The notes below the pieces were generated by a model. That model was not told the origin of the DNA. It did not search any database and saw nothing but the letters and a program-made list of their open reading frames with translations. The position numbers were made by a program, and so were the translations under genes. Below are positions 32,000 to 45,180 of a stretch of DNA of 64,000 bases, piece by piece. Each line of letters starts with the position of its first letter. The stretch's first letter is position 1. Origin of the DNA: Mytilus galloprovincialis. Taxonomy: Eukaryota; Mollusca; Bivalvia; Mytilida; Mytilidae. The DNA is taken from positions 23,748,524 through 23,812,523 of the forward strand of contig NC_134845.1 in the NCBI RefSeq assembly GCF_965363235.1. The letters run 5' to 3'.

Positions 32000-32711
32000 C
32001 AAATCTGAATAATGCAATTCCACACAATCTTCACAAACACAATGGTTCTTGTGAAATTAAATGTTTGATTAAATCTGATTGCAAATATATTTGATGCAAT
32101 TCGTGTAAAGCCTTCATCTCTTTTCAGAAAAGAAAATATGCCACTCTGATATTTTTCCTGGAGTTGTAATGAGATAATAGAAGCTGTTAATTTTCTCTTT
32201 TGTAACGTGTATGTACGTCAAGACAATACAGTTTATCGACAGGATGTAGGTATTTCTATGGGCAAAAATCGCGCACCATTTATTGCAGACTAGTTTTTGT
32301 ACTTTTATGAATGACAATTTATAATAAAACTCAGTAGAGATCCGTCTAAATTGCATTTAGTTGTTAAATTCAACATCACTTATCATCATCTTGATAATAT
32401 GTTGCGTTAAATAATCAAGAATTTGATAAATATACCCCAAAATTTACTGAAAGGAACTTACTTTTAAGCAATCTCGTGTATTACCTTTAATGACTGTCCA
32501 TTCCTACATTTAAATGTTTCAGTTCTACACAAAAATGAACGACAAAAGGGGAGATTTGTCGTTCCCAATTGTTAATTTTCCTTTTTTGGAAGGTGATGTT
32601 GATTTGGCACCATCGAATCTAATGGCTTTTATACATCACAACTTGTTCGCTATGCTCGATTCTGTTCTGACGTTTACTAAATTCTTTCATAGATACACAT
32701 ATTTGTTTTGA
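32000..32711 (+). mobile_element. Relic of the second PLE-like reverse transcriptase family
   Basis: Decayed fragments match the relic at 41618-42645 in order. One piece resembles the MGTNCAP region (here MGKNRAPFIAD) and another reads FPIVNFPFLEGDV. The copy is heavily broken and old; it encodes nothing functional. Confidence 0.5.
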
Positions 32712-33754
32712 AGTATGTCTGTACCTGTTGGAAAGTAAACCGGGAGCACGGGGAAAACACCTATAATGTTACCTATTCAACACTGTAATTAGATCTTCGA
32801 ATATTGTTTTAGCGGTATGTTTATATATTGATTTGGTTTTCTGTCTGTCAATTTAAAATTATTTACATTCGGTTAAGCCACTTCAATTAATATTCTATAG
32901 TGTGTCTTTTTATGTTGGGATGTTACATTATTGTTTAAGGTTAGGGCGAAGGTTGACGCCTGTTAAAACGTTAAAATCTGCTGCATTCGTTTGCACCTGT
33001 CCGAAGTCAGGAACCTGTTGTTCAATGGTTGTCGCTTGTTGATGTGGTTTCTCATTTCTCGTTTTTTTTTAGTATCGATTAGACCGTTGGTTTTCCTGTT
33101 TGAACGGTTTTACACTAATATGTTCGGCTCTTTATAGCTTGCTGTTTGATGTGAGCCAATAATCAGTGTTGAAGACTGTTAAACGTTAACTTTTACAAAT
33201 TGTGACTTTGATTGAGAGTTGTCTCATTGTCACTCTGACCAATGTTAATATACAAAATAAACAGTTACATGTACGCTGTGAAGTGTATTGTTGTAAGTAT
33301 CGATTATGTCAATCATTTGTAACTGATTTTATGCCAATTTTTACCAAAAATGGCAAACTAGGTGGAACTGTAGAAAGCGGATAACTCTTTGCCTTTATGT
33401 TAATACTGAGTTAGTTCCTTCCCCTGATGTTATATAATCTTAGGAGTAACTTCAGTTGCAGATAAAAAGTGGCAGAAAAAATTTAGACCTAAAATTATAC
33501 CCACCATCCCTCCCTGGATAAATTATTAATTTCGATAATAAATTATCTTTAAATCATTTTAGACTTGAAATATTTTAACTTTGTTTAATTGAAGTATTGT
33601 GTATATTCACCATTCATTCGGTAAATAACCTTCATATTTTACTTTCTTATACAAGATGTCAGTGTTATATTCGAATGTAAACCCCATCATTGATGGGATG
33701 GGTCAATAAGGTTTTGTCATTATAACCATATATGTTGTTTAGAAATATCTATAC

Positions 33755-34045
33755 AGAAAGGCAACAGTAGTATACCGGTGTTCGAAATTCATAAATCGAT
33801 TGAGAGAAAACAAATCCGGGTTACAAACTAAAACTGAGGTAAACACATCAACTATAAGAGGAAAGCAACGAAACAACAGAAACACTGAAGTGCAACAAAA
33901 AACCCAAATGATCATGCATCACACACAGAAACGAACTATAAGATAACAACTGCTATTTTCCTGACTTGGTACAGGACATTTTGATACAAAATGGTTGGTT
34001 GTACCTGGTTTGCGGCTAGCCAAACCTCCCCATTCATGTCCAGTG
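33755..34045 (-). repeat. D2+D3 composite dispersed repeat, inverted
   Basis: This is the reverse complement of the composite at 30580-30905, so the two form an inverted pair about 2.85 kb apart around the RT relic. Confidence 0.6.
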
Positions 34046-34084
34046 AACTAAGTAGTAACGATATTGTCGACATTACAAAAGAGA

Positions 34085-35130
34085 CAATGTCGACACAATA
34101 TTTTCTTACTCTTGTCTACATCGTTGCCATTGACGATATCGCGATGTAGACAATGTCGACGCGATATTGTACAACGTTGTCGTTATCGTTTCATATTCCT
34201 GTCTACATCGTTGACATTGACGATATCGCCAAGTAGACAATGATGACACGATGTTCAACAACGTTGTCGCTATCGTATCATACTCCTGTCGACATCGTTG
34301 ACTTTGACGATATCGCGAGGTAGACAATGTCGACACAATATTGTACAACGTTGTTGGTATCGTTTCGACTGTCATACAAGTGAGAGGTTTAGCGCTATAT
34401 AACCAGGTTCAATCCACCATTTTCTACATTTGAAAATGCCTGTACCAAGTCAGAAATATGACAGTTGTTGTCCATGCGTTTGATGTGTTTTTCATTTGAT
34501 TTTGCCATTTGATTAGGGACTTTCCGATTGAATTTGCCTCGGAGTTTTACTTTTTTCATACTCTTGTCTACATCGTTGACATTGAACATATCGCGAGGTA
34601 GACAATGTCGATTGAATAGTGTACAACGTTATCGATATAGTGTCATATTCTTGTCTACATTGTTGAAATTGACGATATCGCCAAGTAGACAATGTCAAAA
34701 CGATGTTGAACAACGTTGTCGCTATCGTGTCGTACTCCTGTCTACATCGTTGACACTGACAATATCTCGAGGTAGACAATGTCGACACACTATTGTACAA
34801 CGTTGTTGCTATCGTTTCAAACTCCTGTCTATATCGTCGACATTGACGATATCGCGAAGTAGACAACACGATGATGTAGAACGTTGTCGATATCGTTTGA
34901 TATTCTTGTTTACATCGTTGACATTACCAATATCGGTAACACATTAATCGTGTTTACATTGTTAATTTTTAATACAACGATGTCGACATGGTGTTGTACT
35001 ACACTGTCGATATCCTTTCAACATCTTGTCTCTGCATGGTTGGCATTAATATTGCCGACATCGCGAAAAATACAATGTCAAGACACTGTTTTACAGCATT
35101 ATCGATAATGTCAACATCGCAAAGATGAGG
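34085..35130. repeat. 87-88-bp tandem array with internal dyads, interrupted by a D2 copy
   Basis: Units begin tgtctacatcgttgacattg near 34112, 34199, 34287, 34563, 34651, 34738, 34826 and 34905, then decay. Each unit holds TTGTCTAC facing GTAGACAA about 26 bp on, plus acaacgttgt, so single strands could fold. A D2 copy (34371-34555) splits the array. Arg/Gln/Ser-rich frames on both strands are by-products of the repeat. Confidence 0.8.
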
Positions 35131-37270
35131 AGATGGAGGAGGAAATTGATAAACTTCTTGTCTCTACATGGTTAATGGTTACATGGTCAGGGTAATGACC
35201 GGTGTAGTTTATTATGTGTTCATTTTAAGATCCTATCTTTTTTTGGGGGGGGGGGGGAGGAGCGGGTTTTTTTGGGTTGAAATCGGAAAAAAACCAGTTC
35301 GGATCGACCGTCCTTCACGACATTCGGATCTGAAATTTACGAGCCATCATCATTTACGTCATTGCACGTCTGCCCGTCAAAATTGAAGTTAATTTCGTAG
35401 CAGATACTACAAAATTGACCGTACACTGAAACACTTTGTTATACACATTCCCTTGACGCTGTCAGCAATTTGACAACATATTTTTACGCCAAGAGCTTTT
35501 CCATCCGGGGAACTGCATCAATTCAACATGAAAGGGTGTTGGGGGATTACTTCAGTTTTCGGTGAAAAAAGGGTAAAGAAGTGCGGCTGGAATGAAACCC
35601 ATCCCCATTTATATATTAATGCATAAATTTTCAATTTTCAGCCAAGTCATTTTTTGGATGGTTCTGAGCAAGGAAACACTAAAAATCTGGTGCGGATCTA
35701 AGATGTAATTTAAGGGGTTGGGAGGGGGGTTGCAAAAATATTGTTCTGCAGAGCAGATCATGTTGCGAAATATTTTTTGGTAAATTAGCAAAATTAGCAA
35801 ATATTAACGTGCCGTTATCATTTCAACTTTGTCTGCAAGTAATATGGTCTGCGCAGCAAAAAGTATACTTTAAAATGTTGGGGGACTACTTCGGTTTTCG
35901 GTTAAAAATGACTATAGAGTGCGCTGGAATGTGACCCCCCATTCATATATCAATGCATACAATTTTCAGCCCACTCATATATTGGGATGGTTCTGAGCAC
36001 GAAAACACCTGACATCAACGATTAACTTGACACATTTTGATAAATATTCCGCTGACGCTCTCAGCAATTTACAACATATTTTTTTCACGTCAAGAGCTTT
36101 CCTTCCGGGGAACGTTCAACATGAAAAGGGTGGTGGAATTAATGCATATAGGGTATAACAATGATCACAAACGCCAATAGTTCCTGTCAGGAAGACTATT
36201 CCTTTGGGTGTCATATTGAGGGAGGGGTGTTTTTTCTGTGACATGCTTTAAAAAGATTTAAGATCTTAATATCTCCTTACACCAAAACTATATGTTTTCA
36301 AATTATGGACGAAAGTATGTTTCACGGGTATTTTTCTAGTGATTTATTGATTTAATTATACATGTTTTGCATTATGCTGCTTCTTCGTCATTTTAATAAT
36401 AAATGACAGCTTTTAATTCATACATATTAGTTTGTTTGTCATTCCATTTACCCATCAAACAGAGCAAGTCTGTGTTGACAAAAATGATTTTTATTAATAT
36501 ATTGGCCCTGTAATTTGGGAAATGAAAACATTCTATTCTTTTCTATTCTATTACAATAGACAACTTTAAGTTATCCCATGAGGACACTAAGAACTACCGT
36601 ATAATATACTTTATATAACTATGTAGTATGCATTCTTTTAGAGCAGAGGATTCAATGTTTAAATATGTTAAAATAAGAATGAGTATGTATTCAATCGTTC
36701 TGGTGTAGGAGTAAAGTGAATTGAGGTTTCAAATGCGTAAGATCTCCAGTACGATATTCCGAATAGACACTGGAAATTTTGAACGTCAGTCTAAATTACT
36801 ATTACTAGGTTAGTTTTATTGTGTGTTCGACATTCCCGCCAAAATGATACAGAACAAAGAAACTAAAGGTAGGGTGATCTGGTACGACACAGATTTCCCC
36901 TTTTAAAACAAAGGAGTTGGAATGCAGTGAAATTTTCTAACGAACCCATATTCCTCAACATATATTCCGTGTGGAAATTGATTATAAGATACTGACGGGG
37001 ACGATGGGTGGGCAGTGGTGTTTAGAAAAACTAACTGCCCATCCCTATTAATTTCCAGCTGTATGTACTTGGTATTTATAATTTTTGCTTATGAGACGCA
37101 CCTTTTAACTTTTAGGGGTTTACTCAAGATTATATATTTTAACTTGTTGCACTCAAAGCAGAACTGTCTCTAGATAAAAAGAATAATAAGTCGGTCTCTC
37201 ATGAGGCCGATTACACTTTAACGTAAATTCGAGCAAAGTAAAATTTTAGTTCCCATTCTGTAACATTACT
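35131..37270. other. Non-coding stretch with an internal duplicated segment
   Basis: Pieces at about 35455-35690 recur at 35877-36140, both with cagcaattt..acaacatattttt, aagagctttt, ttccggggaac and tggatggttctgagca motifs. A G run lies at 35248-35258. No gene was seen. Confidence 0.45.
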
Positions 37271-37714
37271 TTCTGCGACAGGTTTAATAATTGTTATATA
37301 GTCGTTTTAGAGTTGACCAACAGTTTTTTTATTCCTCTGAAATATTTTGTCTCTTAGTCCACCTTAGGAATTAAAGTTTTATAACATGTATTGATTTTAG
37401 AATTAATAAATGCGACCCTGTTAACTCTAGGTAGGAGTAATCAAAGTTTGAAAACTTTTTGTCGGGTCGCATGCATTGCAGAAATGTCTTGTCAAATAAT
37501 ATGAGGAAAATCGGACTTGCGTAAAAATGGTTGACGAGTGGAAATGCAGACATACGGGGAATTAAGGGTATCCATTTTGTGAAAAAAAATCTGCAGGAGG
37601 GCTTTACTGTATAGCATTGCAAAAAACAAAAAAGATTAGGTAACTGGAAATCAATTGATATTTGTAACTATTTTCAATATTCAGCTGAATTAAATATCAT
37701 ATATTTCTGTTGAA

Positions 37715-38015
37715 CCGTGGTGTAGTGGTTAGTTCATCGGAATACAAACACAAAGGTTCCTGGTCCAATTCCCGTTTCGAGATGAAAATTTCAGGGACTG
37801 AATTTGCGGCTCCCTTGACACTATTTGCGAGTGTGGTCTTGAGGAAACGATGATAGTCCGTCGGAAGGGGATGATAAATGGCAGACCCGTGATCAGAGAG
37901 AGCCATATCTCTTGCACGTTACGTTAAAGACACCCTTGTAGATTTCGAAAAAAGCAGGATAATACCGCTACAAGGCAGCACTCGCACTTCTTTCCCAATC
38001 CACTATAAATAAATA
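37715..38015 (+). mobile_element. Second tRNA-derived SINE family, full copy
   Basis: An A box (GTGGTGTAGTGGTTAG) and a diverged B box (GGTCCAATTCC) are followed by a long conserved-looking body. That body includes gatgatagtccgtcggaagg, cagacccgtgatcagagaga and gcacgttacgttaaagacac. It is absent at the matching place in the next duplicate (about 49690-49700), which gives an empty site. Confidence 0.65.
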
Positions 38016-39489
38016 TGTTTAATCTAAGCTAAGCATTTATAGACAAAACACTGGTTTTCTTATTATCCTTCAGCACCTTGTTTACAAATAGTAAAGTTTA
38101 ATGAATCAAAAGCAGTAATAGTATTTCCTAGTTTATATTTAAAAATCTGAATTTACAATTGTGAAATTACAATATCAATATTATAAATACATGTAATAGT
38201 TTTTTTCCTACTGAACATTTTTTTCTTTGATTTATACATTTTTTCACATTAAACACGTCCGCTCTTATTTATATACTGCATTCTCTGAAATTATAAAATA
38301 TAGTATTTATGAAAAAGGTAGACAAAACAACAACATATTTGACATTTCTTGGAGATGATAATCTTTAAACCTAAACGGAATCATTCAATTTATTTGCTTC
38401 AGTGCCACATAGTTCATATTAGGTTTGAAATAAAGCATGTATACGTTTCTTTGTACGAATTTCTAAAGTATGTTTTAAAAGACAAACACAGAACATATGT
38501 ACGTATGCAGAATGTAAAAAAGGGGGGTATAAAAATCATACAAAGGAAAACTATAGTCTGATTTAATTTTATTCGATATCAATCTGCACTCTGAATTTCC
38601 GACTGTACATATTTCCTGTTTTGAAGAACGTTTTGCATCACTTGTTTACATCGTCAAGGGTGCTTCAATACACGCCCGAGTTCCAAGGTCACCAAAGCTA
38701 TTTTTGAGAAGACCCCAAAAAGCGACCGTTTCCAAGGCACTCGTCGTAAGAAACATGCGTTAAAATATGCGCACTGTTAAAGGGCCGAGCCACCTTAAGT
38801 GATTGTGAGTGAAGACAATCATTATGTATATTTAATTATTTACCTAAAACCTTATGCATATTCTATTCACAAAACTGTCCAGGAAAAAATCAACCTAGTT
38901 TTCTCTTTTATAGTGACGAACTTAAAAATATATTAACTCATAAATACTCTTTATCGAGACACGATTGATAATGTACAGCAGAAATGGTTAATTTCGGTGC
39001 TCTTATTTGTTAATATAATGACTAACAATCACATTAAAGTAAAATGTGATACACTTCCCACCTCGATACAGAACCCATTATACTGATTCCTACTTTTAAA
39101 AAGTGAAATAATCTATTACAGTTACTATACTTTAGGCAAATTACGTGTATTATCCATTTATTTTATGATACACGAAAATTTTGTAATTTTCACTAGCTTT
39201 TCATAAACTATGCCAACCCATAGCAAAATGTGATAATATTAGCAACGGGTGTTAACGCCTAAAATAAACAACCGCCTGGGCCTGGTGATTGTCAAATCGG
39301 AACAATGTACATTGATACATTTGGAAAACAAAATTTGGCGCAAATGATACCCCTGAAAACAGTAATTGGGGCAAAAGGACTGCTGCCATACGCTACTGCC
39401 GAGGTTTACAGATTCTTATTTCTAAATCATTTGTATCGTTTTGTTGTAGTTATTAGTAAACTATCTTAATTTATGACTTTATTTATTTT

Positions 39490-39640
39490 ACAGCTGTTGT
39501 AATACGGTGCAGGAAATGCTTACCCTTCCGGAGCACCTGATTTAACTCCCGATTTTTAGTGGAGTTCGTGTTGTGTCTTATTTATTTTTATAACTGTTGA
39601 TGTAAATGTCCTTTGGTTTTGTGAGTCTTTGTTTACTACT
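39490..39640 (+). repeat. Dispersed repeat family D1 copy
   Basis: It shares gcttacccttccggagcacc and gtggagttcgtgttg with the other D1 copies. It lies downstream of the EPDR pseudogene. Confidence 0.5.
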
Positions 39641-40876
39641 TGGTTTTGATTGTTATTGCCTAATACTATAGTGTACATTTAAATCATAAGGCATCAAGTA
39701 TAATAAAAACAAAACAATCTGCCTTACGCTCGATGAAAAAGTTATCACCCGATACTTCGTATACGGATTTTTTGTCCTCTCATGTGTTAATCTACCCTTA
39801 AACCGACATCCAAGGGCAGTATGGTTATAGTATAAATTGAAATTTTAGATGCATACGTGTGTAATCTTTAAACCTACCGGAGAAACTGTTCCCGCTCGAT
39901 TACACTCTGGTGGGATATCAAACACTGAAGGGTCTTTTATTCCTTCGGTGATTCCCATGAAGCCAACATCGGCAAAGCCGTTGGTCAATGGCAGATGTTC
40001 TCCAACAGGAACACATGATCCTTTAGTGACACTAAATTCAATTTTCTTACCATTTACGAGAAATCCATAAATATCAATCTGGTACTTATTGTTACAGACC
40101 AGAACCATAATAGGTAGAAAGCACTAGTTTAGCATCAGCTGGAATAACAAAAATAATTTCCTTAATATGCTTTCTATAGCTATACCGTATATATCCACGG
40201 TCTCTTGAGAAAAGACAATCTGTTTTATATTGCAAAACCTTTGTGATGATTAAACCCCCAGTTTATCAAGAATTATATGTAGTATGTTTTCTAGGGTATT
40301 CTGACTTCTGTTTTCTTTGAAAAGATTAATATTTGAGTCCTATCAGTTGCATTTATAATAAAACATTGAAATAAGTAAAATATGTGGGATACATTTATAG
40401 TTGAAAGTGATTTGGCTAAAATGAAAGTACGGTAGAAATTAGCCTTCAACACTTGTTCAAAGTTCAAATCCTACCATTGGCATGTTAATATGACTCCAAA
40501 AAGAAAAAGCAGAGATGAATAGTCCTGGAACAATCATAAGTTATTAGAATAATAATGGGCTATAAACAGGTAAATTTATTTCATGTATGAACCGGTGCAA
40601 AGGTTTTAATTCAATGTCATTTTTACAAAGAAATTCATTCTTACTATTGATGTGATTGATTGTAGCTGAAGGTCTTATTGTCTGTACAATTTGTTTCATA
40701 CTAGTTAATTTCCTTTTCTGAATGTCTACATGTATAAGATAACAATAAATTCAAAGTGCAGCTAAAGAGCTATGTGTAAATGTCAACACTGGACAAAAAT
40801 CGCATGGTACACAGTTAATTTTCCCTGGATATGATGGTAAATCGGTTGTCATACATTTTCCGCTATAAACAGAGTA

Positions 40877-42645
40877 ATAAAATTGAGAATGGAAATGGGG
40901 AATGTGCCAAAAAGACAACAACCCGACCATAGAAAAAACCAACAGCAGAAGGTCACCAACAGGTCTTCAATGTAGAGAGAAATTCCCACACCGGGAGGCG
41001 TCCTTCAGCTGGCCCCTAAACAAATATATACTAGTTCAGTGATAATGAACGCCATACTAATTTCCAAATTGTACACAAGAAACTAAAATTAAAATAATAC
41101 AAGACTAACAAAGGCCAGAGGCTCCTGACTTGGGACAGGCGCAAAAATGCGGCGGGTTAAACATGTTTGTGAGATCTCAACCCCCCTATACCTCTAGCCA
41201 ACGTAGAAAAGTAAACGCATAACAATACACACATTAAAATTCAGTTCAAGAGAAGTCCGAGTCTGATGTCAGAAGATGTAACCAAAGAAAATAAACAAAA
41301 TGACAATAATACATAAATAACAACAGACTACTAGCAGTTAACTGACATGCCAGCTCCAGACTTCAATTAAACTGACTGAAAGATTATGATTTCATCATAT
41401 GAACATCAGGCACGATCCCTCACGTTAGGGGTTCAGTATCATACCATCATAACATAAATGAGAAGAACATAACCCGTGTCATGCCAACAACTGGTTTTTG
41501 AATAAATGTATTTAGTTCCGATGCAAAGACTCTATAAGTGAATCAATATTAACGCCAAAATATGCAATATTTAATTACCTGACAACAGTATCGTAACTAT
41601 ATCCCTTCTTAATAAGTCTATTCAAAGGTTTTGTTAGTTTTTTGAGGTGAATACTGACACCTTTGTGCTTTATAAAGAATATTTCCATAAAAAATTGGAT
41701 GTGAAATACCTGAACGTATAAGAAGTCTGCATGTTGAGCTATATTTACGAACGATGTCCTTATACCGATGATAAAATTTAGTAAATGTTTTGACTAGTTT
41801 GTGATAGCGAAAACCCTGGTGTAATAATTTTTCAGTAATACATAAATTTCTCTCGTTAAAATCTAAAACATTGTTACATACACGAGCGAATCGTACAAGT
41901 TGAGATATATAAACACCGTAAGATGGTGACAAGGGAACGTCGCCATCTAGAAATGGATAATTAACGATAGGAAATGAAAAATCGTCTCTTTAGTATTAGC
42001 TTTATTTAAAGTAAGTTCAACAGGATAAATTGTTTTAATATACATACTGAAGTCGTCATTATTGAGAGCCAAAATATCATCCAAATAAAAGTATTATTAA
42101 ATTTGTTAATCAGATGTTGTTTTGATGGGTCTTTGCTTATTTTTGTCATAAATTGTAACTCATAGCAATACAAAAACAGGTCGGCAATAAGTGGTGCACA
42201 GTTAGTCCCCATTGGAATTCCGATAATCTGACGATATACGGAATCCCTAAAGCGAACAAAAATGTTATCTAGTAAAAATTCAAGGGCATATATAGTATCA
42301 AAGCATGTCCAATTGACATAGTTTTTTTGTTTATTGCTACTAAAAAATTACCTAAAAGAGTTTGAACATATATATTCACATTCTGACTTTTTAAATGCCC
42401 ATTTAATTAGGTGTGTGAATTTTTTCTTAATGAGAATGTGAGGCAATGTGGTATACAGGGTAGAAAAATCAAAACTTTGAACAGATTCAAAATCACCAAT
42501 ATAAGCATGCAATTTATCAAGTACTTCCAACGAGTTCTTGACACTCCAAAAGTAATTAATTCCACTATTTTCGAAGGCCTTATTTGAACAATTTATTATC
42601 AGGTTTTTAATTGTACCAAGTGTGCTGGTAAGAAGAATAGACGTC
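40877..42645 (-). mobile_element. Second PLE-like retroelement, 5'-truncated relic inside EPDR pseudogene exon 3
   Basis: Reading on the minus strand, RT remnants include SFDFSTLYTTLPH (motif A region), MGTNCAPLIADLFLYCYE (motif B region) and SYGVYISQLVRFARVCN. A long 3' UTR follows, ending acattccccatttcc and ctcaatttta. The motif order (LYTxxPH, MGTxxAP, then a YISQ/IPYSQ-like block) parallels the intact PLE at 14574-24594, hence the family call. No GIY-YIG part is visible. The copy is broken in several places and is not functional. Confidence 0.65.
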
Positions 42646-43139
42646 TTGCCCTGCAATACACGGAGGAATATGTAAGCGTTTAACTCAAATTGTCTTTCAA
42701 TATATAGTTCTAACTTATCATAATTCATGATGTGAACGCAATTTAAAGTTTTAAAGATCACTCTGACTTGTGAATTTTGAATATCGAATAATTTGTATGT
42801 GTAATAATGAGACTTACAGCTGACTAATCGTTGATAATATGTTGTTTTATTCGCTGACCGTTTCACATGCTATATCCTTTGCTAACTACTTTGTTTATAT
42901 TGGCATCCACAGATATATTCAAAAGTCACTAGAAAATTCAAAGTATATTATCATTTGAATATACCATATACTTTATATACTTGGAGTGTTATATATTTAC
43001 ATTTGCATTTTTCGAGATAATTTTAGAATGAATACCACGAAACCTATACACTAAAAAGTCATGTTCAAAAATCAATAAGCCGTTCCAGTCAACAAAATAG
43101 CAATGAACGTGTTTTTCGTAAGTAGATCCCGAATTAGAC

Positions 43140-43258
43140 TTTGTGGGAGTTTCTCGCTACATTGAAGACCCATTGGTGGCCGTCAGCTGTTGTCGGCTCT
43201 ATGGTCGGGTCGTTGTCGCTTTGACACATTCCACATTTCCTTTATCAATTCTATTTGA
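43140..43258 (+). mobile_element. 3' tail of the second PLE-like family in EPDR gene 2 intron 1
   Basis: The segment gggagtttctcgctacattg onward to the terminal acattccacatttcc is missing from the matching intron of gene 3 (near 53565). This gives an empty site for a very short 5'-truncated insertion. Confidence 0.6.
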
Positions 43259-44014
43259 TGATTTCTATTGGTATTCATGAACTTACATAAGAAAAGAACA
43301 TAATATTTTCACAAAAACAAATGATTAAAAAAACTAATGAAATTTGCTAGATATTGCAATTGTTAATTAGAAAATGAAAAAATGGATGTACCTTAAACAT
43401 TCTTTCCGAATACAACTAAATCATAATGTTCCTCTTTAATACAATAGAAGGAAGTTATTCGAAAAGTTTGCGTATAATTTACTTTGACATAACTTAAATT
43501 TAGCCAAATTTGATAAAAAGGCTTACTTTATATTTGTCCAAAAGTGAGAAAATTCAAAACAAACAGGTAAAGTGCATTTGTTTATTTTTCTTCTTTTCAT
43601 TTTATGAATAACTTTATTATTTTTTACATTATCTAAAAGGAAAAATTAAAATAATAAAAATACCGAACTCTTAGGGAGAATCCTATACAGAAATTCTATA
43701 ATCAAATTGCAAAATCAAAAGCCCATATACAGCAAACAAATAAATAACTGCAATGTTGTTTTCTTACATGTATGTTCACAGTTTAACTATTAGGCATGCA
43801 TTCGTCGGATTTTAAAAATAAAAGAAGCGTATACTTACTCTACCCTCTCCACCAGGTCCATTGACCTGGGCTCCTGCAGACACACCCTGATACCCCGCTC
43901 ACTGGGCAGGTCCACAACAGGAGGACGCTAACTGAACAAACACGGATAATGTTAACATTGTTCGTTTATCAATAGTGACTACTGAGATACTTATGAATTG
44001 AATTTTAACCACAG

Positions 44015-44022
44015 TATTTATA
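44015..44022 (-). promoter_or_regulatory. TATA box of EPDR gene 2 (pseudogene)
   Basis: TATAAATA lies on the minus strand, 57 bp upstream of the ATG at 43958. The same word stands at the same distance in gene 3. Confidence 0.6.
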
Positions 44023-44479
44023 GTAGTAACTTATCAATGCAAATTCTAGCGATACGTGGAGTGACAGTCATATGCCTTATTGACCTTCACTGTAGATTGT
44101 GTTTAAAATCATTCATAGTTATTTCAAAATATCTTACTTGGAAATTCCGTTTGTTAATCGTCCTATTAATTGACAATGTATACAATCAAGGCTTATACCT
44201 GAAGAATTTTTTATTACATTTTGTATCCTTGGAATGATAGTTAATACTTTAATAATCATTCATATGTTTTAATTGGCTTTATATTGGTATCAGTAGAAAA
44301 AAGGAATAAAGGGTTCTAAACTAACTAATCCATAACAAACCCAACTAGGACACAGGCAATACATCGAATAAAGCCTACACATTAGAAGCAAATCAAAACA
44401 ATCTCCAGTTTTAGAATTACAATAAAATACTTAACACATTTAAAAACATTAAATATTCTAACAAATTTGGCCGTAATTA

Positions 44480-45180
44480 GTTTTTTAATAAGACTTTGAG
44501 ATATTTGGATGCTATATTGGCTCTCAATAATGGTAACTTTAGTATGCAAACTAAAAAGATCTATATTGCCGAACTGACTTTAAATAAAGATAATACTAAT
44601 TATGAATACTATCCTTTCCGGGATTTTGATATGCTTAATATCAAAATTTATGATAAAAAAGATGATTTTTCACAACCTGCCCGGTTCGTACGTTATGAAA
44701 ATTATAGGTCACCGTACGGACGTTTATAATGAGCAAATCCCATACCGCATAGCCAGCTATAAAAGGCCCCGAAATGACAATGTAAAATAATTCAAACGAG
44801 AAAACTAACGGCTTTATGTTTATTCTAAAACCAGTTACCTATTCTGACATGTCATTAATTGCTAGTATTCCTTTGTTAATTTATGTCATTGTCATTGCGC
44901 TTAGTTTCTTTTGGTTACCTTTTCTGACATCGGACTCGGACTTATTTTAAACTGAGTTTTACTGTGGGTATTGATGTGTGTTTTTTTAATTCTACATTGG
45001 CTAGAGGAATAGGACGACGGTTGAGATCACACAAAACATGTTTAACCCCGCTGCATTTTTGCGCCTATTCCAAGTCAGGAGCCTCTTGCCTTTGTTAGTC
45101 TTGTATGTTTTTTTTTTTATTTAAGTTCATATATATTTTTCGGAGTTTAGTACGAAATCCATTTGTACTGAGCTAGTACA
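44480..45180 (+). mobile_element. Relic of the second PLE-like family with inserted D4 repeat
   Basis: A short RT fragment (RYLDAILALNN, then KIYDKKDDF) is followed by a D4 copy (44690-44775). The family 3' UTR comes next (ctgacatcggactcggactt, then ttgcgcctattccaagtcag). The unit-2 duplicate lacks it, so it arrived after the duplication. It is truncated and decayed. Confidence 0.6.

Larger units (their letters stand above)
29903..34084. other. Repeat-bearing stretch with no supported gene
   Basis: It holds a D2+D3 composite repeat at about 30580-30900 (+), the same composite inverted at 33755-34045 (-), and a decayed reverse transcriptase relic between them. The remainder is AT-rich, without spliceable frames I can support. 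Confidence 0.45.
39878..43958 (-). pseudogene. Ependymin-related gene 2, pseudogene
   Basis: The exon layout is that of gene 3: exon 1 at 43839-43958, exon 2 at 42818-42928, exon 3 split between about 42645-42655 and 40805-40876, and exon 4 at 39878-40138. Exon 1 keeps the signal peptide (MLTLSVFVQLASS) but has TGA in place of the Trp of the CCGPAQW motif. Exon 2 carries three in-frame stops. Exon 3 is interrupted by 1.77 kb of retroelement sequence and its donor GT reads GC. Exon 4 is 261 bp instead of 257 and is frameshifted after STYYG. The terminal mini-exon region also has an insertion. TATA box and splice motifs of exon 1 survive, so transcription is possible but no EPDR protein. Confidence 0.85.

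Noticed and set aside
34106-34947. Arg/Gln/Ser-rich frames (RYRQCQRCRQE type)
   Set aside because: The 87-88-bp repeat is open in several frames on both strands. The periodicity is that of DNA, not of a protein.
37371-37622. 83-codon minus-strand frame with a counterpart at 49433-49672
   Set aside because: The two duplicates do not keep the frame or residues in a coding-like way, there are no splice motifs, and unit 3 lacks the region.
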